Numbered from the stretch's first letter, positions 17,276 to 26,321 are shown. The stretch is 64,000 nucleotides of DNA from Methylobacterium sp. DB0501 (GCF_011043735.1 NZ_JAAKGV010000021.1:1-64000), one strand, 5' to 3'. A program made the numbers and translations. Notes: generated by a model from the sequence alone, not told the origin.

Positions 17276-18142
17276 TCAGAGCGTTCCCTTGAAGAAGCGG
17301 CCGGAGATGCCCTGCGGCAGCAGCCGGATCAGCAGGATCGCGGAGAGAAAGAGGATCACCTCGCCGTAGACCGGGGTGGTGAAGTAGGCGCCGAGCTGGT
17401 TGACGACGCCGAACAGCCCGGCCGCCGAGAGCGTGCCCGAGATGATCGCTGCGCCGCCGCCGACGACCGTGATGAAGCACTTGGCGACGAAGGCGGTGCC
17501 CATCACCGGCGTGATGCCGGAAACCGGCGCCAGGAGCCCGCCCGCGAGCCCGGTGATGGCGGCGCCGATGCCGAACGTCGCCATATAGATCCTGGCCGGG
17601 TTGACCCCGAGCGTTGCGGCCATGCCGGGATTCAGCATCACCGCCCGGGCGACGAGGCCGAAGCGGGTGAACCGGAGCACGCCGTAGACCAGCGCCATCG
17701 TCAGGACGGCCATGGCGAGGAGAAAGATCGTGTACCAGCTCGACCGGTAGGCTCCGACCTGGAACCCGCCGAGCGGCGTCGGCACGCCGTTGATGGTGTT
17801 GCCGAAGATCGTCGTCACGAGGCCGATCAGGCAGAGGCTCAGGCCCCAGGTCGCCAGCATCGAGTCGACGAGGCGCCCGTACAGGAAACGGATCAGGCAG
17901 CGCTCGATCACCAGCCCGACGAGCCCGACGAAGAGCGGCGCCACCACCAGCATCGCGACCCAGATGTTGAGCCCGGCATTGGCCGAGATCACCGTGGCGT
18001 AGGCGCCCAGCATCACGAACTCGCCGTGGGCGAGGTTAATGATCTTCATCATCCCGAAGATGATTGCGAGGCCGAGACAGAGCAGGAACAGGGAGGCTGC
18101 CCCGTTCACAACGTCGAGCGCGATGATGAGCGACAGGTCCAT
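17276..18142 (-). CDS. LIV/urea-type ABC importer permease, LivH/UrtB-like
   Basis: An inner-membrane permease of about 288 residues. It has the family N-terminus FGMMKIINLAHGEFVMLGAY and the conserved ARAVMLNPGMAATLGVNPARI loop that contacts the ATPases. ATG at 18142 (MDLSLIIALD) is chosen over a longer frame because the family begins here. Only a weak GGA is found upstream. A 225-bp gap containing an inverted-repeat element separates it from the binding protein gene. Confidence 0.85.
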   Translation of the reverse strand: MDLSLIIALDVVNGAASLFLLCLGLAIIFGMMKIINLAHGEFVMLGAYATVISANAGLNIWVAMLVVAPLFVGLVGLVIERCLIRFLYGRLVDSMLATWGLSLCLIGLVTTIFGNTINGVPTPLGGFQVGAYRSSWYTIFLLAMAVLTMALVYGVLRFTRFGLVARAVMLNPGMAATLGVNPARIYMATFGIGAAITGLAGGLLAPVSGITPVMGTAFVAKCFITVVGGGAAIISGTLSAAGLFGVVNQLGAYFTTPVYGEVILFLSAILLIRLLPQGISGRFFKGTL

Positions 18143-18205
18143 GACATCATCCGGGCGGGGGAGGGGGATCTGCACAGGTGACTTGATCGACGGCAGATGC
18201 TGTCT

Positions 18206-18340
18206 CCCACCCGCGACCCCATCCTGAGGTGCAGGAGCCAAGCGGAGGCCCCGAAGGAGCCATCCAGGGATCGCGGAGGCTTCTCGAGGCCTCCTTCGAG
18301 GCTCGTGTCACTCCCACGTCAGGGTGCGGTCGCGGGTAGG
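18206..18340. repeat. Intergenic inverted-repeat element with CATCCTGAGGT core
   Basis: Two 26-base arms (18206-18231 and 18315-18340) are reverse complements with four mismatches. The left arm contains ACCCGCGACC and CATCCTGAGGTG. Between them lie further short G/C palindromes rich in CTTCGAGGC and GCCTC. The same core occurs in the tight hairpin at 62203-62239. It sits between the binding-protein gene and the permease genes of one operon, where it may stabilise the upstream message and lower expression of the membrane parts. It is a repeat typical of rhizobial-type genomes as far as I can recall. Confidence 0.65.
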
Positions 18341-18367
18341 AGGGATCACTAAACAGTCGGATAACTC

Positions 18368-19600
18368 TCAGATCGAAATCTCGTACTGCTTATTGTCCCG
18401 CGGGTTCTTGATCAGATTGCACACCGCGGCGGTATCCTGCGGCTTGGCATCGGGGAAAGTCTCCCGCACCATCCACTTCCGGTCCTTGACCGCCGCCAGA
18501 TAGGCGTTGCGGGTGACGTGGTGGGTGGCGTGGTCCACCGTGACCTTGCCGGTCGGCCCGTCGAAGGACAGGCCCGTCTCCAAGGCCTCGGTCACGGCCA
18601 TCCGGTCGATGGACTTCGCCGCCTTCACCCCCTCGACCCAGAGGTAGAACCCCTCGTAGGTCGCCGCCGCCAGTTCACTGATGTAGGGAATGCTCGGCGA
18701 TTGCTTCTTCAGCTTGGCAACGTAGGCCGTGCTCGCCGGAGTCGTCAGTTCCTCGAAGTAGCCGTAGGCGCCGAGCACCCCATCGCTCTCCGCGGCGTTG
18801 AGAGTGGTGGGCTCGTTGACGAGGCCGAAGGTGGTCGAGGCGATCGGGATCTGGCCCTTCATCCCAGCCGAGGTCCATTGCCGGTAGAACGCCGTGTGGT
18901 TGCCGCCGACCAGGGCCGAGAGCAGCAGGTCGGGCTTCGCCGCCTGGATCTTCGAGATCGTCGGGCCGAAATTCGTCACGTCGAGCGGGAAAAAATCGAC
19001 CGAGACGGTCTCGCCACCCTGATCCTTGACGTATTTCTGCATCCATTTGGCGGTGATCTGGCCATAGTTGTAATCGGCGGCAATGATGTAAACCTTCTTC
19101 TTGTCCTTCCCCATGGCGTACGGCACCAGCTTCTCCACCGTTTGGGCCGGAGTAGTGCCGGTGCAGAAGGTGTTACGGTCGCAGACTCCGCCCTCGTACA
19201 GCACGTTGTAGAAGTACAGCACCCGGAAGCGGTTGAAGGTCGGGCGGATCGCCTCGCGCGAGGCCGACGTGATGCCGCCATGGACCACCGCCACCTTGTC
19301 GCGCACGGCGAGCTGCTGGGCGTATTGCGAGTACATCTGGATGTTGGATTGAGTGTCGTAATGCACCAGCTGCAACGGCCGACCGAGCAGGCCGCCGGCG
19401 GCGTTCACTTCCTCGATCCCGAGCTTCAGGCTCTCGACCATCGGCGTGCCGGAGGCAGCGATCGGCCCGGACTGGTCATGCAACGAGCCGACGAGGATCG
19501 GCGTCTCGCCGCGGGCGGACCGGAGCACGGCCGGCATCGCCAGGGTGGACAGCGGAACGGCGGCGGCCGTGCGAAGGAAATCACGACGAGAGAGGGCCAT
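18368..19600 (-). CDS. Amide/urea-type ABC importer solute-binding protein (Tat-exported)
   Basis: A periplasmic binding protein of about 410 residues (peripla_BP_6 type) like UrtA or the short-chain amide binding protein FmdD. The start MALSRRDFLRTAAA carries a twin-arginine signal ending near ARG-ETP, so it is exported folded. The mature part has ILVGSLHDQSGPIAASGTPM and GGLLGRPLQLVHYDTQSN. Cys residues are paired at VCDRNTFC. ATG at 19600 is used, with AAGGAG 11 bases upstream. It leads the eight-gene operon. An IS3 relic ends about 130 bp upstream, so its promoter may have been altered by that insertion. Confidence 0.88.
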   Translation of the reverse strand: MALSRRDFLRTAAAVPLSTLAMPAVLRSARGETPILVGSLHDQSGPIAASGTPMVESLKLGIEEVNAAGGLLGRPLQLVHYDTQSNIQMYSQYAQQLAVRDKVAVVHGGITSASREAIRPTFNRFRVLYFYNVLYEGGVCDRNTFCTGTTPAQTVEKLVPYAMGKDKKKVYIIAADYNYGQITAKWMQKYVKDQGGETVSVDFFPLDVTNFGPTISKIQAAKPDLLLSALVGGNHTAFYRQWTSAGMKGQIPIASTTFGLVNEPTTLNAAESDGVLGAYGYFEELTTPASTAYVAKLKKQSPSIPYISELAAATYEGFYLWVEGVKAAKSIDRMAVTEALETGLSFDGPTGKVTVDHATHHVTRNAYLAAVKDRKWMVRETFPDAKPQDTAAVCNLIKNPRDNKQYEISI

Positions 19601-19732
19601 CCGGGTCCGGGCTCCTTGCGGCAAGATGGTTGGTGCCGACGCTCCAAGGCTAGAAGAGGTCGGATCATCGACGCTTGCCTGTGCTGACCAAAAAATTGGA
19701 CTGGCCGTGCCAGGGATGGGGCCCGGCGAATC

Positions 19733-20709
19733 TGAACCGCTCCGGGTTTGTCGGAGGGTGTTTGTCGTGGGTCAGGCGGCCAGGGCCTGGTCGCCGAAGT
19801 CGGCATGATAGCGCTTCGGCCTCGGCGGGAGGGACGTTGCCGATCGGCGTGAGCAGGCGGCGGCGATTGCACCAGTGGACCCACTCCAAGGTGGCGTACC
19901 GGCCGCTTTGACGGAGCGCCACGGCCCTCGTCGGTGGATGACCTCCGCCTTGAACTGGCGGTTGACCGGGTCGTGGGGACAGGCTGCTGCCGGGTCGGGG
20001 GTCGTGGTGCGCACGCTCCTGCCCCGAACCACACCCGCCAAGCTCATCATCCGCATCAGCGGCGCCACCGTGCAGCGAGCGACAACGATCCCCTCCCGGG
20101 CCAGCTGCCGCCAGACCCCGGATCAAGTCCGGGGCAAGCTCTTTCGGGGGCAAGCTCGTTCGCACCCCGTAGACGCAGAAGTTGGCCTCGATCACGCGCT
20201 GGATCTCGATCGTCGACGCGGCATCGCTGCGAGCACGAACCGGTTGCTTGTCGAGGTCGGCACGCCGGGCGGCATGCAGGGAGTAGGGCGACGAGGCGAT
20301 CGGCTCGACCCCGTAGGCCTCTCGACGAAGCCGATCCTGGCCGCGACCGGCGGTCGAGCTCAGCAAAAGCAAAATACGCGGTCGCCTTGCGCAGGATCTC
20401 GTTCGCTTGCCGTCGCTCGCGGTTCTCCCGCTCGAGCGCCTTGATCCGCTCGCGCTCGTCCGTCGTCTGACCCCGCCGCACGCCCTGATCACGCTCGGAC
20501 CGGCGCACCCAGTTCCTCAGCGTCTCGCCCGAGCGGCCGATCTCGGCGGCGATCGACTGGATCGCCGACCACTGCGAGCGTGCTCGCTCTCATAGTTGCG
20601 CACCATCCGCACGGCACGCTCGCTCACCTCGGGGGAAAACGGGGCTGTTCGCTTTCTCATGGCTCCATCCTCCCAGAAGTTGAGCCTCCGGGAAACCCGG
20701 AGCGGTTCA
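19733..20709 (-). mobile_element. IS3-family relic with core deletion and an internal palindrome insertion
   Basis: Terminal inverted repeats of 25 bp mark the ends: TGAACCGCTCCGGGTTT at 19733 and its reverse complement ending at 20709, with two mismatches in the inner part. The element is 977 bp, shorter than the usual 1.2-1.4 kb. orfA begins at 20660 (MRKRTAPFSPEVSERAV) but is frameshifted near EHA. Its end (ERIKALERENRERRQANEIL) is readable. orfB is frameshifted, interrupted by a small palindromic element at 20116-20134, and jumps from CPHDPVNRQFKA straight to EVIHRRGPWRS. The integrase core with all DDE residues is therefore missing. No target duplication is visible. Confidence 0.8.
20116..20134. 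repeat. Palindromic repeat inserted in a transposase reading frame
   Basis: CCCCGGATCAAGTCCGGGG is a 7-bp inverted repeat with a 5-base centre. On the minus strand it interrupts orfB between VYGVR and WRQLAREG, where the family has a single Lys codon. The inserted block is about 43-46 bases and also includes a second AGCTTGCCCC copy. It resembles mobile palindromic elements seen in alphaproteobacterial genomes. Confidence 0.7.
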
Positions 20710-20812
20710 GTCCAGCAGCTCAGCTTGTGGGTCTCGGTTGCGCCAGGGGTGAAAACTCAGCGAAGCGCAGTGGGAAGCCGTTCTTGTGACGGTAGCGCCG
20801 CCGTTGCGGCTA

Positions 20813-20826
20813 TTGATATAAATCAA
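20813..20826. promoter_or_regulatory. Perfect FNR/FixK-type binding box
   Basis: TTGATATAAATCAA matches the TTGAT-N4-ATCAA consensus of FNR, Anr and FixK regulators in all ten conserved positions. It lies about 115 bp upstream of the first amidohydrolase start at 20941, in an AT-rich promoter-like region just outside the IS3 relic. It suggests control by oxygen limitation. The match is seen directly; function is inference. Confidence 0.55.
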
Positions 20827-20940
20827 TGAGCAGCCGGATATAGGTATTATTTTTTGGATATGTCGCCTTCATTGGTCGCCTCCTTCCGACCCGAAGACTG
20901 ACAAGCGCGACACGGTCAATCCCTTGAGGAGCGACGATCC

Positions 20941-22716
20941 ATGTGTGTCGCTTGCAGTCCATTCTCCGGCGCACTCGGCATCGCCCTCTCGCGCCGTTCC
21001 CTCCTGAAACATACGGTCGCCGGTGTCGCCTGGGCCGGGGTGACTGGGGCGACGCGCGGTTTCGTCTGTCGATCGGCGGAGGCGACCGAAAGTGTCGATA
21101 CGCTCTATGCCGGCGGCCCGATCGTGACGATCAACGACTCGCAGCCGACCGCCGAGGCGGTTCTGGTGCGCGGCCGCAGGATCGTGGCTGTGGGCGCACG
21201 CGGGGAGGTGGAAAGCCACGCGAAGGGCCCGATCGAAACCGTCGACCTCGAGGGCAGGGCATTGCTTCCCGGCTTCGTCGATCCCCACGGTCATGTCGTC
21301 ATGGTCGGGCTGCAGGCGCTTGCCGCGAATCTCCTGCCGGCGCCCGACGGTGAGGGCAACAGTATCCCTGCACTGCAACGAAGTCTGCGTGACTGGAGCG
21401 CCAAGAACGGAAAGACCATCGAACGATACGGCGTCATCATCGGCTTTGGCTACGACGACTCGCAGATCGAGGAGCAGCGCCATCCGGTCCGCGCCGATCT
21501 CGATGCTGTTTCATCCGACATTCCGATCCTGATCGTTCATCAGTCGGGGCATCTCGGCGTTTTGAACAGCAAGGCGCTTGACGAGGCGGGCGTGACGAAA
21601 AGCACGCCCAATCCGCCCGGCGGAGCGTTCCGTCGCGAGGCCGACGGAGCGACCCCCAACGGCGTCTGCGAGGAGGCGGCCTTCTTTGCCGCAGCCGGCA
21701 AGCTTCTGGGTCGACTCGACGCGCAAGCCTACCTGGACATGATCAAGGCAGGGGCGGCGTTCTACGCCTCGTTCGGGTATACGACCGTCCAGGAAGGGCG
21801 CGCCATGCCCGGCAGCGCGACCATGCTTGCGAAGGCGGGCGAAGCCGGGCTGCTCGATGTCGACGTCGTGGTCTATCCCGACATCTTTCAGTCCCTCAAG
21901 GAAATTGCGCCGTCGCGGGACTACAGGAACCGCGTACGCATCGGCGGCGCCAAGGCGACGATCGACGGATCGCCGCAGGGTAAAACTGCGTTTCTCTCGA
22001 AGCCCTATTACAAGCCACCGGAAGGGCAGGGTCCGGACTATCGCGGGTACGCGGCGATCACGAAGGAGCAAATCGTCGACGCCGTCGACCTCGCCTATGC
22101 CAATGGCTGGCAAGTCCTCACCCACGCCAACGGCGACGCAGCGGTGGACTGGCTGATCGAGGCTGTCGGCGCCGCAACGGCGAAGCACGGCCCCGGCGAC
22201 CGGCGTGCCGTTTTGATCCACGGTCAGGCCGCGAGGCTCGACCAACTGCCGAGGCTGAAGGATCTCGCGATCCTTCCGTCCTTCTTCCCGATGCATACCT
22301 ATTACTGGGGCGACTGGCACCGCAATTCGGTGTTGGGGCCGGAACGGGCGGAGCGCATCTCCCCCTGCAACTCCGCGCGCAAGCTCGGCATGATCTTCAC
22401 GAGCCACCACGACGCGCCCGTCGCGAACCCGGACGCGATCCGCGTCCTGTCCGCGACCGTCACTCGGGCGACCCGGTCAGGCTATGTGCTCGGCCCCGAG
22501 GAACGCGTCGACACGCTGACGGCGCTCAAAGCCATGACGATCTGGCCGGCAGTCCAGTATTTCGAAGAGGCGAGCAAGGGCACGATCGAGCCCGGCAAGC
22601 TCGCAGACTTCGTGATCCTGAGCGCAGATCCCCTGGCGGTGAAGCCCGAGGAGCTGATCACCCTCAAGGTCGTCGAGACGATCAAGGAGGGTAGGAGCGT
22701 CTACAAGGCGACGTGA
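20941..22716 (+). CDS. Tat-exported amidohydrolase (YtcJ/amidohydrolase-3 type)
   Basis: A metal-dependent hydrolase of 591 residues. The N-terminus MCVACSPF is followed by a twin-arginine signal (LSRRSLLKHTVAGVAWAGV), so it is probably exported folded. The catalytic domain begins near residue 55 with DTLYAGGPIVTINDSQPTA. It contains the metal-binding DPHGHV and, later, LTHANGDAA and TSHHDAPV, and it ends with GKLADFVILSADPL as in this family. Such enzymes cleave C-N bonds, as in amides or formamides; the substrate is unknown. It is first in a plus-strand cluster with a DUF1254 gene overlapping its stop. A second enzyme of the same type lies at 24461, sharing the unusual MC-x2-C start. Confidence 0.88.
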   Translation: MCVACSPFSGALGIALSRRSLLKHTVAGVAWAGVTGATRGFVCRSAEATESVDTLYAGGPIVTINDSQPTAEAVLVRGRRIVAVGARGEVESHAKGPIETVDLEGRALLPGFVDPHGHVVMVGLQALAANLLPAPDGEGNSIPALQRSLRDWSAKNGKTIERYGVIIGFGYDDSQIEEQRHPVRADLDAVSSDIPILIVHQSGHLGVLNSKALDEAGVTKSTPNPPGGAFRREADGATPNGVCEEAAFFAAAGKLLGRLDAQAYLDMIKAGAAFYASFGYTTVQEGRAMPGSATMLAKAGEAGLLDVDVVVYPDIFQSLKEIAPSRDYRNRVRIGGAKATIDGSPQGKTAFLSKPYYKPPEGQGPDYRGYAAITKEQIVDAVDLAYANGWQVLTHANGDAAVDWLIEAVGAATAKHGPGDRRAVLIHGQAARLDQLPRLKDLAILPSFFPMHTYYWGDWHRNSVLGPERAERISPCNSARKLGMIFTSHHDAPVANPDAIRVLSATVTRATRSGYVLGPEERVDTLTALKAMTIWPAVQYFEEASKGTIEPGKLADFVILSADPLAVKPEELITLKVVETIKEGRSVYKAT

Positions 22717-22796
22717 ACCAAGCAGCATTCAGGATAATATTGAAGAAAACATCACGACCGGTCGCGGACACGGCGCCCCAGCGAAAGGAGACGGAG

Positions 22797-24188
22797 ATGA
22801 TCGTTCGAGTTCTAACGATCCTCACGGCGATGGTTGTCGTGCTGTCCGCAAGTCCTGCGCCCGGAGCGCGCGGGGCCGAGAACCAGACCGATTGGCGCGA
22901 GCTCAACGCCTACACGATGGGCGTCCAGGCTTATCTCTACACCTTCCCCTGGTCCTATATGAGCGAACAGCGCTGGTTCCGGAGCGAGGATGTGGGACAT
23001 CGGGCGAACCAACTGTTTCATTTCAGAGACCTCAAGGATGCGAGCCACGTCGATGGCGGTTCGCCCAACAACGACACGATCTACTCCCGCTCCTGGCTCT
23101 ACCTGAAGGAGGAGCCGGTGATCCTCACCGTACCGGCGATTGCAGACCGCTACCACTCGGTCCAGTTGACCGATTTCATGGACGATAATTTCGCCTACGC
23201 GGGCGCACGAACAACGGGCAATGGGGGAGGGACCTACGCGATCGTCGCCAAGACCTGGACAGGTACGCTGCCGGCGGGAGTGACGGTGCTGCCCCCCTCT
23301 TCCACGCCCTGGGCGTTTCTGCAGGTGCGCACGGCCGTGAAGGACGCATCCGACCTCGATGCCGCCCACGCGATCCAGGACCAGTATAAGCTGACGCCCC
23401 TTTCGCAATGGGGCAAACCCGATGCGCCCGCCCCCAGGACGGCCGAGATCTGGCAGCCCCTCGACCGGAACGCCGACCCACTCAACGAATGGCGGACGAT
23501 CAATCGCTCGATGCGGGAGGTTGCGCCCGATCCTCGTGACGCCGATCTCCTGCAGTCCTTTTCGCGCATCGGCGTCGGGGCCGGGATCGACATCGAGGCC
23601 CTGGACCCGGACACGAAGAGGGGGTTGGCACGAGCGGCCGTGGACGGTCGCAGGATCATCGCCGACGCGTTTGCGGCCGGCTACGGACAGACGATCATCA
23701 ATGGATGGAATTACCCGCCGCCGGCAACGGGCCGAATGACACGAACCCGCGACTGGCTGTTGCGCGCAATCCAGCCGGCCGTGGGCTTCAACACCAACGA
23801 CCCGATCGAGGCGACCTATCTCAACGCCGCCATCGATGGCGCCGGACAGCCTCTGACGGGCAAGACCCGCTACGTCATCCACTTCGACAAGGGCGGGGAG
23901 CCGAAGGTTGAGGCCTTCTGGTCCCTGACCATATACAACAAGGCCTACAACCTCGTCGACAATCCCATCGACCGCTACTCGGTCGGCGATCGCAGCGCGA
24001 TGAAGCATGACCCCGATGGCGGCCTGACCATCTACGTGCAAAGGAGCACGCCCGGCCCGGACAAGGAAACGAACTGGCTGCCCGCGCCGGATGGACCTTT
24101 CATCCTCTTTCTGCGCGCTTATCTGCCGGCAGCCGACATCGTGAGCCAGTCATGGCGCCCGCCGAAGATCACAGCAGTCGACGGCTAA
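22797..24188 (+). CDS. DUF1254/DUF1214-domain secreted protein
   Basis: A protein of about 463 residues with a Sec-type signal (MIVRVLTILTAMVVVLSASP...GARGAE). The DUF1254 region covers about residues 35-170 (GVQAYLYTFPWSYM, GGSPNNDTIYSRSWLYL, DRYHSVQLTDFMDDNFAY). The DUF1214 region is C-terminal (EAFWSLTIYN, NPIDRYSVGDR, NWLPAPDGPFILFLRAY). The function of this family is not known. Members are often found with hydrolases and sulfatases. ATG at 22797 is used because AAAGGAG stands six bases upstream; the longer frame starting at 22713 has no such signal. It is 80 bp after the first amidohydrolase and probably co-transcribed. Confidence 0.85.
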   Translation: MIVRVLTILTAMVVVLSASPAPGARGAENQTDWRELNAYTMGVQAYLYTFPWSYMSEQRWFRSEDVGHRANQLFHFRDLKDASHVDGGSPNNDTIYSRSWLYLKEEPVILTVPAIADRYHSVQLTDFMDDNFAYAGARTTGNGGGTYAIVAKTWTGTLPAGVTVLPPSSTPWAFLQVRTAVKDASDLDAAHAIQDQYKLTPLSQWGKPDAPAPRTAEIWQPLDRNADPLNEWRTINRSMREVAPDPRDADLLQSFSRIGVGAGIDIEALDPDTKRGLARAAVDGRRIIADAFAAGYGQTIINGWNYPPPATGRMTRTRDWLLRAIQPAVGFNTNDPIEATYLNAAIDGAGQPLTGKTRYVIHFDKGGEPKVEAFWSLTIYNKAYNLVDNPIDRYSVGDRSAMKHDPDGGLTIYVQRSTPGPDKETNWLPAPDGPFILFLRAYLPAADIVSQSWRPPKITAVDG

Positions 24189-24460
24189 CGCTCTGCAGCG
24201 GCACCCCGCAATCGCTATCCCTCGAGGCACATCAGATCGAAGCAGGGGGCGACCGGTCTGACGGTCCGTCTGAAGAAAAATCCCCGAATCCAATATGTAG
24301 TGAAAATTCCGTCTGCCTGACACAATATTTTGTATAGCGAATATATTTATCCAACCACATCCAAGAAAAATGCCTTGTTTATTCAGCAAGACTTGCAGAT
24401 CATATCAGATTGACTGCGCAAAACGCCGGCCGATCTGCTTGCACTTGGGAGGAACGAGCA
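24189..24460. other. AT-rich intergenic region ahead of the second amidohydrolase
   Basis: The stretch contains runs such as ACACAATATTTTGTATAGCG and GAATATATTTATCC around 24320-24350 and is clearly more AT-rich than the flanking genes. It could hold a separate promoter for the genes from 24461 onward. No gene or strong hairpin was recognised. Confidence 0.35.
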
Positions 24461-26305
24461 ATGTGCATCATGTGCAACTCAGCCCTTGCCGAGGCGTTCA
24501 GGAACTACAACCTTCCCTCGCGACGCCAGATCCTTCGATCCGCGACCGTGGCGACGGCCACCGCTTATCTGTGCGAGGCGACGGGCCCGGTGCCGGCCGA
24601 GGCCGGTGGAGCGTCCCTGCAGGATTTGTCCGCTCAACTCGGCCGAAAAGAACCGCCTAAGATCACGATCTATTCCGCCAAGGAGATCATCACCCTTGAC
24701 CCCGACAGGCCTTCTGCGACGGCTGTCGCGGTCCTTGGCGACCGCATCCTGGCAGTCGGCTCCGTCGACGACCTGAAGGCGGCGGCCGGAGGCCAGTCTT
24801 ACATGATCGACAACACCTTCGCCGACAAGGTGATCACGCCCGGTCTGATTGCACAGCATGATCATCCGCTCCTGACCGGCCTCACGATGGTGTCGGAGAT
24901 CATCGCCATCGAAGATTGGGTTCTGCCGTCCAGATTCGTGCCTGCCGCCGGCAGTCCCGCCGCGTATCGCGCAAGGCTTGCTGACGCTCACACGAAGCTC
25001 AAGGATCCAACTGAGCTGCTTGTGACCTGGGGCTATCACCCCGTCTTCCACGGCCCCCTGACCCGATCGGACCTCGACCGGATCAGCAGCACGAGGCCGA
25101 TCATCGTTTGGCACCGATCGGCCCACGAGTTCATCGTCAACAGCAAGGCACTGACCGCCTACAGAATCAACGCGGCCTCCGTCGCAGCACTGCCGAACGC
25201 GGCGCAAAAACAATCCAATCTTGATGAAGGTCATTTCTGGGAAGGCGGCATGTTCGGCGTCCTTCCGAAGCTTCTTCCAGCGATCGCCACGCCAGATCGA
25301 CTTCGGCGCGGCCTCGAATTCGTCGTGCGGTATTATCACGCCAATGGCGTGACCCTGGGATGCGAGCCCGGCGGGCTCTTCTCGAAGCAGCTCCAGGACG
25401 CCCAGAATGCCGTGTTGTCGCGCTCCGACAGCCCGTTCCGCATCTACTTCATTCCGGACGGTAAATCGATTAGCGCGGCCTACCCCGACACGACGGTCAG
25501 CGAGACCGAGAAGGTTCTCGGCTGGGGCGAGGGCATGACCGCGGTGATGCCCGGCGCCATCAAGCTGTTCGCAGACGGAGCTATCTATTCACTGGCGATG
25601 CGCGTTCGCGAACCGTATCTCGGTGGAGGTACAGGTGAATGGATCATGGAACCCGAGGTCTTCGCGCGAGCCTTCAGGGTCTATTGGGACGCTGGCTACC
25701 AGATCCACGTTCATGTCAACGGCGACGCCGGTCTCGATACGGTTCTCGACAATGTCGAGGCGAGTATGCGCCGCCACCCGCGTTACGATCATCGCACGGT
25801 CGCCATCCACCTTGCCGTCTCGCAGAAGGATCAGATCGAACGCATGAAACGGCTCGGCGTGATCGTCAGCGCCAACCCGTATTACGTGCGGGCGCTGGCC
25901 GACGCCTATTCGACGGAAGGCCTCGGTCCGGAGCGGGCCGACAACATGGTACGCCTCGGAGACATCGAGCGGGCGGGCGTTTCGTTTTCACTTCACTCCG
26001 ACATGCCCATGGCGCCCGGTCAGCCGCTGTTCCTGATGCACTGCGCGGTAAACCGCACGACTGTGTCCGGACGCATCGCAGCGCCGGACCAGCGCGCGGG
26101 CCGGCTCGGTGCCCTCAAGGGTGTGACCCTCAATGCCGCCCACTCCTTGCGCCTGGAACACGATATGGGCAGCATCGTCCCGGGTAAGTTGGCCAATTTC
26201 AGCATCCTCGAAGATAACCCACTGACTGTCGATACAGAAAATATCAAGGACATCCCCGTCTGGGGAACAATATTCGAAGGTAAAGTCTTGCAGGTCGCGC
26301 AATAG
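24461..26305 (+). CDS. Second Tat-exported amidohydrolase (amidohydrolase-3 type)
   Basis: A metal-dependent hydrolase of about 614 residues, a diverged relative of the one at 20941. It starts MCIMCNSAL and continues with a twin-arginine segment LPSRRQILRSATVATATAYL. The catalytic part opens KITIYSAKEIITLDPDRPSA, has IAQHDHPLLTG where the metal-binding HxH should be (HDH), and has HVNGDAGLD, SLHSDMPMAPG and GKLANFSILEDNPL later. GGAGGA lies eight bases before ATG 24461. The two enzymes share fold, export route and the N-terminal MC-x2-C motif, but not close sequence identity. They may therefore act on different substrates or in sequence. Confidence 0.87.
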   Translation: MCIMCNSALAEAFRNYNLPSRRQILRSATVATATAYLCEATGPVPAEAGGASLQDLSAQLGRKEPPKITIYSAKEIITLDPDRPSATAVAVLGDRILAVGSVDDLKAAAGGQSYMIDNTFADKVITPGLIAQHDHPLLTGLTMVSEIIAIEDWVLPSRFVPAAGSPAAYRARLADAHTKLKDPTELLVTWGYHPVFHGPLTRSDLDRISSTRPIIVWHRSAHEFIVNSKALTAYRINAASVAALPNAAQKQSNLDEGHFWEGGMFGVLPKLLPAIATPDRLRRGLEFVVRYYHANGVTLGCEPGGLFSKQLQDAQNAVLSRSDSPFRIYFIPDGKSISAAYPDTTVSETEKVLGWGEGMTAVMPGAIKLFADGAIYSLAMRVREPYLGGGTGEWIMEPEVFARAFRVYWDAGYQIHVHVNGDAGLDTVLDNVEASMRRHPRYDHRTVAIHLAVSQKDQIERMKRLGVIVSANPYYVRALADAYSTEGLGPERADNMVRLGDIERAGVSFSLHSDMPMAPGQPLFLMHCAVNRTTVSGRIAAPDQRAGRLGALKGVTLNAAHSLRLEHDMGSIVPGKLANFSILEDNPLTVDTENIKDIPVWGTIFEGKVLQVAQ

Positions 26306-26321
26306 ACGGAGGGTAGATACT

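Noticed and set aside
16247..18181. 644-codon plus-strand open frame across both LIV permease genes
   Set aside because: It is antisense to two well-supported permeases. The composition (Asp, Gln, Arg, Glu) mirrors hydrophobic codons of the other strand.
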